Source of the DNA: Bacillota bacterium | GTDB lineage: Bacteria; Bacillota; Clostridia; Christensenellales; Aristaeellaceae | Direction: 5' to 3' | Assembly: GCA_023396045.1 (NCBI GenBank) | Contig: JAEWXD010000029.1 | Span: 1 to 19,938, forward strand | Length of the DNA stretch: 19,938 nucleotides | Shown here: in pieces, positions 1-8,134 of the stretch | How the letters are laid out: the number at the start of each line of letters is the position of its first letter | How positions within the stretch are numbered: the stretch's first letter is position 1 | Position numbers and translations under genes: made by a program | Notes under the pieces: model-generated | Told to the model about the DNA's origin: nothing | What the model saw: only the letters and a program-made list of their open reading frames with translations | Database searches by the model: none

Positions 1-2132
1 GTTTGTACATCTTGTAAATTAGGGTTAATAATGCGAATTTCAAACTGAGGGTTAATATTTACAGCGCCCTGCATTTGACTGGCTGCAATAAAAATTTCAT
101 AATTGCTGGCATTATTATCCACCGCTGTGGCATTTAAGCTATAGCGTGTTCCATCGTTTTGTAAGGAGATACCGGTGGTGTAGCCTTTGTCTGTTTTTGC
201 AAAACGGCTGCGCATATGTTTTTCCGCATTTTGCAGGGCTTCTAAATTCAACTGTATATTGTTTGGTTCTTTTGCTAAAATTTCTGCTTGCTTTGCATCT
301 ACAGCATTTTCGCTAAACAATATGTTTTGAAAAGCTTCGTCTGCCTTACCGCTTTGCTGTTGATGAAAAGCAGCCTGTGCCAATTTTACAGCAGCCTCGG
401 TTTTACCGCCAAACTTGCCATCTGCGCTTTTTAAATAACCAAGTTCTACCAAACGCTCTTGCAAGGCTTGTACGGCTTGGCCTTTGCTGCCCCTGCCTAA
501 ACTTTGATACACATTGTTGTTGGGCGCGATAGCTTCTGTGTTATCCTCACCGCTTGTATCTTCTGTTTCTTCCACTTCTTCGGTATTTTCAACTTCCGGT
601 GTGGTGCTTGGCGTGGCTTCCAATAATTTTACAACATCGCCACGAATATAGCCCTTCTTGCCTTTATGTTCTATAAAATACCAAATTTGGCCTTTTAGTT
701 CCTGGCTATCGCCCACAATATTGAGCACATTGCCACGCACTACACGGAACAGCACTTTACCTTGTGGTGTTTCACGCACATTTACTCTACGATTGAGCAC
801 TTTTACCTGCCCTTCCGACACTACAGGCAATGGGGTAGCTTCTACCGCTTCGCCCAAAATCTCTTCGGCAGGGGTTTCTTCTGATGTTTGTGTTGCTGCA
901 TTCGGTTCTTTTTCCGAAGCTTCTTCGCTTGATTCGGAAGTTTGTTCTGCAGGTGTTTCTGCTGTTTTGCCGGTTTCTGAGCTTTCTTCTAAGGTAAATA
1001 AAATTGGGCCGGCGTTTTGTTCCGTAGGGGCTTGGGCTGTATCCTCACCCAAAAGAACCGGTTCACCCATAGCGCCGGTTACAATATCCGCAAGAGCGGT
1101 GATATTTTCTTCTGTATAAACGGTTTCACCGTTTTCAAAATAGGCATGCACTTGTAAGCCTTCGCTACCGGCGGTTTTAGCATAGCTGTTAAGTGTTGGA
1201 AAATGTTGTACAACGGTTTTCAGTGTTTGCAACACAGTATTTACATCACTATTTTGTGGCATAAAGGCTACATGTGTTTGATCCACTGCAAGCAGTAAGC
1301 CGGTGCCGGTAATAAATACTTGGGCTTTGCCATCCTGCAAACTGTTTTTGGATATACCCAACATATTGTTCTTGGCTTGGCTATTTGGCAAGGCTTCTGT
1401 GAGCAGTTGCAGCATTGCATCCCAAGCAAACTGTTTATGAATAACCCTTTCTGCGGCAGTTGTGGTGGTAATTTCTATATTGCTTTGCTCGTTTGTTGGC
1501 CTGTCGGACAGAACATAGCCATTGTCTTGCACGGTAAGCATAAATTTACGGCCATTATAGATGGGGTTTTTCGCATCTGCTGTAGTGTCATAATTATCTG
1601 CACCTGCTTTTTGTGCCGCATAATTTTGCATGGTGCTATCTTTATGGAAATTAAAAATTTCATGCTGAACCAATATTTGATTGAGCAGGTTCTTTGCACC
1701 CGCTTCGTTTAGATTGTCAAAATGAGCAACACAATAGGCGAGTGCTGCGTTATAGAACTCGTTTTGTTCAGCGTTTTCAAAGCTTTGATTGAGCAAGGTT
1801 TGCAAAGCCTGCACATAGGATTCTCTACCGGCGGGCTCTTTATACAAAAATTGTAAAGCGGTGCCGCGCTCAATCCATGCACCATCGTGGGCATCATAGG
1901 CAAGGGAAATACTGGCATCTATATTGGGGTTGCTTGCTTTTAAAGCAGCCTTTACAATATATTCCGTTTGACCCTCGCCGGGTTTTTCCGGAAAAGCATC
2001 TGCTTTTTCTAAGGTATAACCAAAGCCGGTATACACCTGCAAGTTTTTTTCGCTGATAATATCCAAACTATCGGCCTGTGCAATACTAAACAATAAAATA
2101 CTACAGAGCAATAGTGAAATCCATTTTTTCAT
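1..2132 (-). CDS. Secreted SH3-like/peptidoglycan-binding domain protein, C-terminus beyond the edge
   Basis: The frame stays open from an ATG at 2132 to the left edge (about 710 residues seen), so the C-terminus is missing. Residues 1-20 form a type I signal peptide (MKKWISLLLC..., ending AQA before Asp) with no lipobox. Residues about 21-380 match no family I know. A Glu/Thr/Ser-rich linker (about 385-430) leads to a bacterial SH3-like domain at about 440-497 (NRRVNVRETPQGKVLFRVV, then WYFIEHKGKKGYI). A second acidic Thr-rich linker follows. At about 539-587 comes a type 1 peptidoglycan-binding fold (SLGRGSKGQAVQALQERL, then LGYL...DGKFGGKTEAAV). The likely site of action is the cell surface or wall, with cell-wall binding as the inferred role. 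No catalytic domain is visible, though one could lie in the missing part. The ribosome site is GGAGGGG and it has its own strong promoter, so it is probably monocistronic. Confidence 0.85.
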   Translation of the reverse strand, partial: MKKWISLLLCSILLFSIAQADSLDIISEKNLQVYTGFGYTLEKADAFPEKPGEGQTEYIVKAALKASNPNIDASISLAYDAHDGAWIERGTALQFLYKEPAGRESYVQALQTLLNQSFENAEQNEFYNAALAYCVAHFDNLNEAGAKNLLNQILVQHEIFNFHKDSTMQNYAAQKAGADNYDTTADAKNPIYNGRKFMLTVQDNGYVLSDRPTNEQSNIEITTTTAAERVIHKQFAWDAMLQLLTEALPNSQAKNNMLGISKNSLQDGKAQVFITGTGLLLAVDQTHVAFMPQNSDVNTVLQTLKTVVQHFPTLNSYAKTAGSEGLQVHAYFENGETVYTEENITALADIVTGAMGEPVLLGEDTAQAPTEQNAGPILFTLEESSETGKTAETPAEQTSESSEEASEKEPNAATQTSEETPAEEILGEAVEATPLPVVSEGQVKVLNRRVNVRETPQGKVLFRVVRGNVLNIVGDSQELKGQIWYFIEHKGKKGYIRGDVVKLLEATPSTTPEVENTEEVEETEDTSGEDNTEAIAPNNNVYQSLGRGSKGQAVQALQERLVELGYLKSADGKFGGKTEAAVKLAQAAFHQQQSGKADEAFQNILFSENAVDAKQAEILAKEPNNIQLNLEALQNAEKHMRSRFAKTDKGYTTGISLQNDGTRYSLNATAVDNNASNYEIFIAASQMQGAVNINPQFEIRIINPNLQDVQ

Positions 2133-2168
2133 TGTACCCCTCCTATAATGAAGTGTTTCTATAGTGTA

Positions 2169-2197
2169 AGTATAAAAGTTTTTGCCTTTGGTGTCAA
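2169..2197 (-). promoter_or_regulatory. Sigma-A-type promoter of the SH3-domain gene
   Basis: On the minus strand TTGACA (2197-2192), a 17-base spacer and TATACT (2174-2169) give a perfect -35 and a one-mismatch -10. The -10 is about 36 bases before the start codon, leaving a short leader with GGAGGGG. The octamer TTACACTA at 2169-2162 lies over the expected transcription start. Confidence 0.8.
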
Positions 2198-2246
2198 TTT
2201 ACAAAGTCTGCCTTAATATAACGAATCAAAAGCATTTTTGCTTGCA

Positions 2247-3155
2247 TTAAGCAATAATTTGTATAGTAAGATGGCTTTGTTTTGCATAGCTTTCTGCATA
2301 ACTCCCTGCATACACCTGTAATACAGCTTGGGGTGCAAACGCCAATTCCCCTATGCTTTGCAAAGCTTTGGGCAATTGCAAAAATGCAATTTTGGGGCTG
2401 GCTTTAAACGCAAAAGCCCCAATGTGCTCCACAGTATCCGGTATTTGAATATTTGTAAGCTCTCTGCAGGCACGGAAAGCCGAATCTGCAATATTTTGTA
2501 GGCCTTGGGGCAAATGCACGCTATGCAAAGCATAACACCTGCCAAAAGCGGCTTCCCCTATGCTTCTTATTTGTGAGGGAATTACTACTTCTTCCAAACA
2601 CTCACATTCATAAAAGCTAAGTTCTCCTAACATTTTAAGGCTGGAAGGCAAACGCACCTGCCTTAGATTTTTACATTGGAAGAAATTATTGACGCCCAAA
2701 TAGGCTATGCCTTCGTGCAAAACAGCTTTTTCCAAACCCGCACAGCCCATAAACGCACCATTGCCTACATGCTCCACAGTTCCCGGCACATCAATGCCTG
2801 TTAGGCTCTTACATTCACAAAAAGCTTTGGTACCAAGCGTTGCAAGGTTGGGGGGCAGTTGTACCTTCTGCAAGGCGGTACACTTCCAAAAAGCGCACAC
2901 ACCTATACTTTTCAGGCTCTGTGGCAACTCTATTTTATGCAGGTGCGTACATTCCATAAAGGCTCTATAGCCAATGCTTTCTATGCCTTCCGGCAAAATC
3001 ACTTCCTGCACAGAGCTTGTGGCAAATGCCATGTCGCCTATCTTCTGTACGGGTAGATTGTCTATGGTAGCAGGCACTTGCACAAAGCTTTCTGTGCCTA
3101 TAAATTTATCTATTACCACGCAATTGTTTTCTATGTGGTATTGGTATTGTTTCAT
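2247..3155 (-). CDS. BspA-type leucine-rich repeat protein (LRR_5), no signal peptide
   Basis: 302 residues built almost entirely of about ten BspA/TpLRR-type repeats of roughly 23 residues, each of the form 'hxxIgxxAFxxCxxLxxhxLPxxLxx' (for example SIGEAAFGRCYALHSVHLPQ). This family forms solenoids used for protein binding and is usually exported. Here the N-terminus (MKQYQYHIENNCVVIDKF) is polar, with no signal peptide, membrane segment or sorting signal, so the product should be cytosolic or leave by another route. The start is backed by AGGAG eight bases upstream. It lies downstream of the WYL gene in the same direction but behind a terminator, so it is probably a separate unit. A weak AAGCA/TGCTT hairpin follows the stop. 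No enzymatic domain is present; the partner is unknown. Confidence 0.85.
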   Translation of the reverse strand: MKQYQYHIENNCVVIDKFIGTESFVQVPATIDNLPVQKIGDMAFATSSVQEVILPEGIESIGYRAFMECTHLHKIELPQSLKSIGVCAFWKCTALQKVQLPPNLATLGTKAFCECKSLTGIDVPGTVEHVGNGAFMGCAGLEKAVLHEGIAYLGVNNFFQCKNLRQVRLPSSLKMLGELSFYECECLEEVVIPSQIRSIGEAAFGRCYALHSVHLPQGLQNIADSAFRACRELTNIQIPDTVEHIGAFAFKASPKIAFLQLPKALQSIGELAFAPQAVLQVYAGSYAESYAKQSHLTIQIIA

Positions 3156-3209
3156 ACATACTCCTGTTTGCCTTATGGCAATGTATTTTGATTTGTTGGG
3201 AATACCCTC

Positions 3210-3220
3210 TTTAGTGTAAA
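3210..3220. promoter_or_regulatory. 11-bp motif TTTAGTGTAAA upstream of the LRR gene
   Basis: This 11-mer is the exact reverse complement of the one at 4258-4268, which overlaps the promoter of the WYL regulator gene. Its 8-base core also occurs at 2162-2169. It is a candidate binding site for a shared regulator, judged only from recurrence in three neighbouring 5' regions. I could not assign a convincing -35/-10 pair for the LRR gene. Confidence 0.3.
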
Positions 3221-3230
3221 GTACCCACTT

Positions 3231-3259
3231 AAAAAAAGATAGCGTTTTGAGCTACCTTT
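3231..3259 (-). terminator. Intrinsic terminator after the WYL regulator gene
   Basis: On the minus strand AAAGGTAGC (3259-3251), a 7-base loop and GCTATCTTT (3243-3235) pair over 9 bp with one G-U pair. The run continues as seven T in total. It lies 16 bases after the regulator stop and separates it from the LRR gene. Confidence 0.75.
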
Positions 3260-3275
3260 TACAAATTGTTCATTT

Positions 3276-4235
3276 TTATATGGTTTGCAGATTTTGCCTG
3301 CACATTTGTACAAACTCTTCCCTTGCGGCCTGGGGTGCAATGATTTCTATTTGCCCGGCAAATTGAAACACCCAACTATAAAATTGTGGGCTTTTGGCTG
3401 CCAATACATAAGCTCTAAAATATTCTTCCCCTACGGGTTCAACTTTAAAGCTCATACCAAACTGGGCAATAAAATGTGTCATCATGCTTTGGTGAGCATA
3501 CAGCACAAAGTCAGTTGCTTCTCCACCAAAAAGGGTAAAAGCCTGCTTGCTGAAGTTATTAAAACAACTTTTTTCCGGTGCTTTGCCACCCTCTAAAAAC
3601 GCTATGTCCTTCATGCGTTCTATGCAATAGGTTTCTACTTTGTTATGCGTTTGGCAATAGCCTACTACATAATAATGTTTACCGTTCCACAGCATACCAT
3701 AGGGGTTCATAATGGTTTGCTGGCCACCGTTGCGCAACATACGACGCTTTGTATTGCTAAAATCAAAAAAAGTGAAGGCTATTTTTTGCCCTTTATTGAT
3801 GGCTGTATTGATACTTTCTATATGGTTGTACAGGTCGGGGTTATCAAAGCATTGGCTTTGATTTGCAAATAAATGCTCTACAGCTTCACCAGACAGGCTG
3901 ATTTCTGAAAACACAAGCACTTGCTTTATTAGTTCGGCGCGCTCTTTTTCTGTGATATATTTGGCCGTGCTGATGGCGCTCTGTAATATTTGGGTTTGCC
4001 TTTTTGTAAATATCTTTTTACCCCAATAATAGTGGTTGCTTTGGCTTCTATCTATACAAATATCCGCACCCATTTCTATAAGGGTATCCAAATCATCTTT
4101 TAAAGTTTTACGGTTGGCAGAAACCCCATTTGCTTCAAGCATTAACAAAAGGTCGTTTGTGGAAACACTGTGGTTTAAATCTGTATTATAAAACAAATAT
4201 TTACCAAGTTCTAAAATTCGGTTTTTATTACTCAT
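3276..4235 (-). CDS. WYL-domain (YafY/DeoR-like) transcriptional regulator
   Basis: 319 residues, the usual length of the family. Residues about 1-70 form a winged helix-turn-helix (STNDLLLMLEANGVSANRKTLKDD is its core in two parts). Residues about 145-215 are the WYL domain, with NPYG (177-180), HYYVVGY (187-193; the family's W-Y-L triad is varied to YYV) and YCIERMKDI (203-211). A C-terminal WCX-like extension follows. WYL domains sense small ligands or nucleic acid; such proteins act as repressors or activators. AAGGAG precedes the ATG. The gene is divergent from the importer operon at 4564, so that operon or its own gene is a natural target, but this is inference. Its C-terminus is at the usual place and nothing looks broken. 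Confidence 0.88.
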   Translation of the reverse strand: MSNKNRILELGKYLFYNTDLNHSVSTNDLLLMLEANGVSANRKTLKDDLDTLIEMGADICIDRSQSNHYYWGKKIFTKRQTQILQSAISTAKYITEKERAELIKQVLVFSEISLSGEAVEHLFANQSQCFDNPDLYNHIESINTAINKGQKIAFTFFDFSNTKRRMLRNGGQQTIMNPYGMLWNGKHYYVVGYCQTHNKVETYCIERMKDIAFLEGGKAPEKSCFNNFSKQAFTLFGGEATDFVLYAHQSMMTHFIAQFGMSFKVEPVGEEYFRAYVLAAKSPQFYSWVFQFAGQIEIIAPQAAREEFVQMCRQNLQTI

Positions 4236-4255
4236 GGAATCAACTCCTTATTTTA

Positions 4256-4283
4256 ATTTTACACTAAAATAATGAAATTACAA
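4256..4283 (-). promoter_or_regulatory. Probable promoter of the WYL regulator gene with overlapping motif
   Basis: Minus strand: TTGTAA (4283-4278), a 16-base spacer, and TAAAAT (4261-4256). The 11-mer TTTAGTGTAAA (4268-4258) overlaps the -10, a position where a bound protein would block transcription, which would suit autorepression. Confidence 0.45.
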
Positions 4284-4502
4284 TAAGTTTGTTATATATT
4301 CGGTGATATATAAAAGCTTGAATACCTATAAATAATATCAAAGTTATAAAGAATAATATAAATAAGTAATACAATATATACCAATAATAGCTAAAATAAG
4401 TTTATATTTTTTTAATTTATATATATGAAAACAACACTATTTATAGAAATATATAATGGATTTTATTTTATTTATAAAATTTTACGATTCACATAAATAT
4501 CC
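4284..4502. other. Extremely AT-rich spacer between divergent units
   Basis: No gene is seen. G+C is about 13% over 4321-4500 against clearly higher values in the flanking genes, with many short A and T runs and TATA steps. It lies directly upstream of the importer operon promoter. It could serve as a curved-DNA, UP-element or nucleoid-protein region. That role is inference from composition and position only. Confidence 0.5.
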
Positions 4503-4531
4503 TTGCTATTTTATTTTAATACCTCTATACT
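4503..4531 (+). promoter_or_regulatory. Promoter of the importer-glycosyltransferase operon
   Basis: TTGCTA (4503-4508), a 17-base spacer, and TATACT (4526-4531), 33 bases before the start codon. This is the only good sigma-A match in the AT-rich spacer, and the AAAGGAG ribosome site follows at about 4550. Confidence 0.7.
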
Positions 4532-4563
4532 GAAAGGGAAATAGTCCCCAAAGGAGAAATACA

Positions 4564-5583
4564 ATGAAAAATTTTAGATTTTTAGCACTTGTTTTGGCAG
4601 TATTATTACTTGCCGGCAACGTGCCATTTGCACAAGCAGAACAGGCTTTTGCAGGCAAAACCATGATGGTACTTGCAACCAGCGAAAAATATTCTGTTTT
4701 GTTTGATGAATTTACAAAGCTCACCGGCGCAAAGGTAGAATTCCTATCAAAGAGCAGCGGTGAAGTTTTGGCAGAAGCAGAAGCCAGCGGCAAAGCCATG
4801 GCAGATGTTTGGTTTGGCGGTGGCCTTGATGCATTCATGGCAGCCAAAGAAAAAGGCCTTTTAGAAAACTATGTTAGCCCTAACGCAGAAGATATCCCTG
4901 CAGAATACAAAGATGCAGAAGGCGCTTGGATTGCCAAAGGCTTAACCGTGGTTGGTTTTCTTGTAAACCCAACCGTGTTGAAAGAAAAAGGCTTAGAAGT
5001 ACCTACCACTTGGGCACAACTTGCAGACCCTAAATACAAAGACGAAATTATCATGAGCAACCCGGCCATCAGCGGCACCAACTATGCAGCTGTAAAAGGC
5101 CTCTTAGATCTATTTGGTGAAGAAGAAGGCTGGAAATATTGGGAAGCATTAAACGAAAACATTCCTTTCTACGGCAAACGTGGTAAAGACCCACAAGAAA
5201 AAACCGTAGCCGGCGAATTCAGCATTGGTATTATCCCTGCAGACAAATCCGGTTTTGATGTAGCTGCAGACAATAACTTGCAAGTAGTATACCCAACCGA
5301 TGGTATTCCATGGGTTCCGGAGGGTGTTGCTATCTTTAAGGGCGACAATACTGAAGTAGCAAAAGCCTTTATTGACTTTATGCTTACCCCTGAAGCACAA
5401 GCTATGATTGCTGAACTGGACGGCAAAGACAGTGCTCAAATTGTAAAACCAGGCGTAAAAGGCTTTGAACTCGGCTTGCCGGTAGAAAGCTTAATTAAAC
5501 AAGACCTTTCTACTTTTGGCAGCCAAAGAACAGCCATTCTCGAAAGATTCTCCAAAATGGCAGACGCTAAGGAAAGTAAATAA
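4564..5583 (+). CDS. ABC importer substrate-binding protein (FbpA/phosphonate-type family)
   Basis: 339 residues. Residues 1-25 are a type I signal peptide ending FAQA, with no lipobox cysteine. The mature part is a periplasmic-binding fold of the SBP_bac_6/8 type: ADVWFGGGLDAFMAAKEKGL (about 80-99), WAQLADPKYKDEIIMSNP and SGTNYAA mid-protein, and FIDFMLTPEAQAMIAELDG near the C-terminus. It captures a solute outside the membrane and delivers it to the permease encoded next. Ferric-binding members coordinate iron with a tyrosine pair after the central strand; here that region reads GIIPADKSGFDV without such a pair, so iron is doubtful. 2-Aminoethylphosphonate, a phosphorylated organic acid or another anion would also fit the family. 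It is first in the operon and its stop overlaps the next start by one base. Confidence 0.88.
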   Translation: MKNFRFLALVLAVLLLAGNVPFAQAEQAFAGKTMMVLATSEKYSVLFDEFTKLTGAKVEFLSKSSGEVLAEAEASGKAMADVWFGGGLDAFMAAKEKGLLENYVSPNAEDIPAEYKDAEGAWIAKGLTVVGFLVNPTVLKEKGLEVPTTWAQLADPKYKDEIIMSNPAISGTNYAAVKGLLDLFGEEEGWKYWEALNENIPFYGKRGKDPQEKTVAGEFSIGIIPADKSGFDVAADNNLQVVYPTDGIPWVPEGVAIFKGDNTEVAKAFIDFMLTPEAQAMIAELDGKDSAQIVKPGVKGFELGLPVESLIKQDLSTFGSQRTAILERFSKMADAKESK

Positions 5584-7190
5584 TGAAACATAAATGGCAT
5601 AAGGCGTTGGATATATTACTTGCTACAGTTTTGGCTGTGGCTGTGGTGGTATTCATACTTATGCCATTTTTATTTGTGTTGCGTGGTGCGTTTTTACATC
5701 AAGGTCAATTTGGGCTTGGCAACTTCATGCTTATAAAGTGGCGAAGTGCTGTAAATTCACTGCGCATGGGTGCGCTTACATCTCTGCTGTCCACTACTGT
5801 GGCAGGGTGCATAGCGCTCTTTTTATATATTCATCAAAGCAAATTAAAGCAAGTGATATTGGTGGTTTTGGCCATTACCATGATAAGCCCCCCCTTTGTA
5901 ACGGCTTTAAGTTACATTAACCTCTTTGGCAGACGAGGGCTTATTACCTATCGTTTGCTTGGTTTATCCATTTGGCCCTATGGCCTATGGGGCATTGTGC
6001 TGATGCAAACGCTCTCCGACATCAGCATTAACACGCTGATATTGTTTAGCTTTATGCAACAAATAGATAGAACACAAATAGACGCCAGCCAAAGTTTAGG
6101 CGCAAAAACCAACCACATTATTGTGGATATTTTGTTTCCCCACATGAAAAACGGCTTGCTGACCATTGCCGTTCTCAGCTTTTTGCGCTCTGTGGCAGAC
6201 TTTGGTACGCCCTCTGTAATTGGTGGTGCATATAATGTACTTGCCACCGATAGCTATTTTGCCGTAATCGCCGAGGGCAATATAGGCAAATCCGCCGCGA
6301 TCAATGTACTGATACTTTTGCCCTCTATATTTGCATTTTCTATTTACCAAAAAAACATTAAAAATACAGCACCTGTGGGGCACGGCTCTTATACATCAGG
6401 CACCAACCTTGCGCCAAAAGGCTTATTGTACAGGCTGTTTGCAGGCATTAGTATATTTTTTATACTGTGGCTGGGTTTACAATATTGCTCTATTGCACTC
6501 AGTGCATTTACCACCATGCGCAAAGGTATATTTGTGTTTACCTTAGACAACATTAAAAATACGCTGCCCCACATAAACAGCAGTGTATGGCGCAGTATTG
6601 TGTATAGTTTAATTTCTGCCGGCCTGGGTAGTGTATTGGGCTTGTTGATTGCTTACTATTTAAAAATACGCAAAATGAAGTTGTTTGCCTTGATAGACAC
6701 CGTTGCCACACTGCCCTATATTATCCCGGGCACATTTTTTGGCCTTGGGTATTTAATGTTTTTCAGCAAGCCCCCCATTATGATAATGGGCACAGCCGCC
6801 ATCGTAGTGCTAAACATTGTGTTTAAGCAATTGCCTTTTTCTACCAAAATGGGCAATACAGCCATGGCAGATATTGGGCAAGATACCTTGCATTCTGTAA
6901 AGGATTTAGGTGGCAGCCGCATCAACGAAATTGTGGATATTGTGTTCCCCCTGTGCAAACCGGCTTTGGGTGTTAGCTTTATCAACGCCTTTACCACAAC
7001 GATGACCACCGTAGGTAGTATTATATTTTTAATTTACCCCTCCCAAAAGGTGCTTACCATTGTGATGTATGATGTAATACAAAGTGGCAAGTATGATGTA
7101 GGCTCTGTAATTGCACTGCTCATTATACTAATTTGTATGCTTGTAAACGGCCTGTTTTTACTGTTGCAAAGAAAGCGCAAACATTCCTGA
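5583..7190 (+). CDS. ABC importer permease, fused double domain (FbpB-like)
   Basis: 535 residues with two homologous halves, each a binding-protein-dependent permease domain with about six hydrophobic segments. The coupling-helix (EAA-like) loops are visible as DASQSLGAKTNHIIVDILFP in the first half and VKDLGGSRINEIVDIVFP in the second. A single fused chain can form the whole membrane channel, as in ferric and 2-aminoethylphosphonate importers. The start ATG shares one base with the stop of the binding-protein gene, indicating translational coupling. The stop is 14 bases before the ATPase start. Confidence 0.9.
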   Translation: MKHKWHKALDILLATVLAVAVVVFILMPFLFVLRGAFLHQGQFGLGNFMLIKWRSAVNSLRMGALTSLLSTTVAGCIALFLYIHQSKLKQVILVVLAITMISPPFVTALSYINLFGRRGLITYRLLGLSIWPYGLWGIVLMQTLSDISINTLILFSFMQQIDRTQIDASQSLGAKTNHIIVDILFPHMKNGLLTIAVLSFLRSVADFGTPSVIGGAYNVLATDSYFAVIAEGNIGKSAAINVLILLPSIFAFSIYQKNIKNTAPVGHGSYTSGTNLAPKGLLYRLFAGISIFFILWLGLQYCSIALSAFTTMRKGIFVFTLDNIKNTLPHINSSVWRSIVYSLISAGLGSVLGLLIAYYLKIRKMKLFALIDTVATLPYIIPGTFFGLGYLMFFSKPPIMIMGTAAIVVLNIVFKQLPFSTKMGNTAMADIGQDTLHSVKDLGGSRINEIVDIVFPLCKPALGVSFINAFTTTMTTVGSIIFLIYPSQKVLTIVMYDVIQSGKYDVGSVIALLIILICMLVNGLFLLLQRKRKHS

Positions 7191-7195
7191 TATAT

Positions 7196-7200
7196 GGAGG
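7196..7200 (+). promoter_or_regulatory. Ribosome binding site that fixes the ATPase start
   Basis: GGAGG four bases before ATG 7205. An in-frame ATG at 7133 lies inside the permease gene, without such a site, and would add 24 residues that do not belong to the family. Confidence 0.8.
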
Positions 7201-7204
7201 AAGC

Positions 7205-8134
7205 ATGTTTTTAGAACTCAAAAATATTAGCAAAAGTTATAGCCAAGGCGTGGTGGTAAACAATGTCGGTTTTTCGCTTGCAAAGGGGGATATGCTTTGT
7301 TTGCTTGGCCCTTCCGGTTGTGGCAAAAGTACCATACTGAAAATGATAGGCGGTTTTGTAAAGCAAGACCAAGGCCAAATTATTTTAGACGGTACAGACA
7401 TTGGCAAACTACCCCCGGAAGAGCGAGATGTAGCCACGGTGTTTCAAAGCTATGGCTTGTTTCCCCACATGAATGTATTGGACAATGTTTGCTACGGTTT
7501 AAAAATGCGCAAAATAAAAAAGGCAGAGCGCAAGGCGCAGGGTATGGAAATGTTGAAAACCATTGGCCTTGCCCACTATGCAACCAAGGAAATTGCCAAA
7601 CTCAGTGGTGGCGAACAACAGCGTGTAGCACTGGCAAGAGCTTTGATTATTAAACCGAAGCTATTGCTGCTGGACGAACCTCTTTCTAACTTAGATGAAC
7701 GCTTGCGCCTTTCCATGCGTGAAGAAATTAAACGTATACAAAGGCAATTTCACATTACTGCCATATTTGTAACCCACGACCAGCAGGAAGCCTTTGAAAT
7801 TGCAGACCAAATACTGCTGCTCAACAAAGGGGAGCTTATGCAACAGGGTTCGGCAGAAGATTTATATAGAAAGCCTCAAAACGAGTTTGTACGCCATTTT
7901 ATTGGCAGTGCCAACCATTTGCCCAATACATTTATTCGTAAAGAACAAATTGTATTTTGTGAAAAAGGCGAAGATACCATGGAAGCAGAGGTATTGCAAC
8001 ACTTGTTTTTGGGTGAAAAAATAAAATATACATTGCAATGCCCCTTGGGTGTAATTGAAGCTGTGGAGTTAAGCTCTGCCCCTTTGCGCCGGGGTAAAGT
8101 ATATATTCAAATTAAAGAGAGTATGCAAGTATGA
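7205..8134 (+). CDS. ABC importer ATPase (FbpC/PotA-like)
   Basis: 309 residues. All nucleotide-binding motifs are intact: Walker A GPSGCGKST (35-43), Q-loop Q81 in VFQSYGLFPHM, signature LSGGEQQR (133-140), Walker B LLLLDEP (153-159), D-loop SNLD and the H-loop histidine 191 in VTHDQ. The protein starts MFLELKNISKSY, typical of the family. The segment after about residue 240 is a short TOBE-like regulatory domain. It powers the permease encoded upstream at the inner face of the membrane. It overlaps the glycosyltransferase gene by four bases (ATGA), so the two are translationally coupled. Confidence 0.93.
   Translation: MFLELKNISKSYSQGVVVNNVGFSLAKGDMLCLLGPSGCGKSTILKMIGGFVKQDQGQIILDGTDIGKLPPEERDVATVFQSYGLFPHMNVLDNVCYGLKMRKIKKAERKAQGMEMLKTIGLAHYATKEIAKLSGGEQQRVALARALIIKPKLLLLDEPLSNLDERLRLSMREEIKRIQRQFHITAIFVTHDQQEAFEIADQILLLNKGELMQQGSAEDLYRKPQNEFVRHFIGSANHLPNTFIRKEQIVFCEKGEDTMEAEVLQHLFLGEKIKYTLQCPLGVIEAVELSSAPLRRGKVYIQIKESMQV

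Noticed and set aside
658..1119. A plus-strand 153-aa coding region
   Set aside because: It is the antisense shadow of the SH3-domain gene; it lies over that gene's Glu/Thr-rich linkers and has no ribosome site or recognisable domain.
4564..5583. A firm call as ferric iron-binding protein
   Set aside because: The fold fits, but the tyrosine pair expected for iron coordination is not visible where it should be, so the ligand is left open.
7133..7204. An earlier start for the ATPase at 7133
   Set aside because: It overlaps the permease gene, lacks a ribosome site and adds residues foreign to the family; ATG 7205 has GGAGG just upstream.
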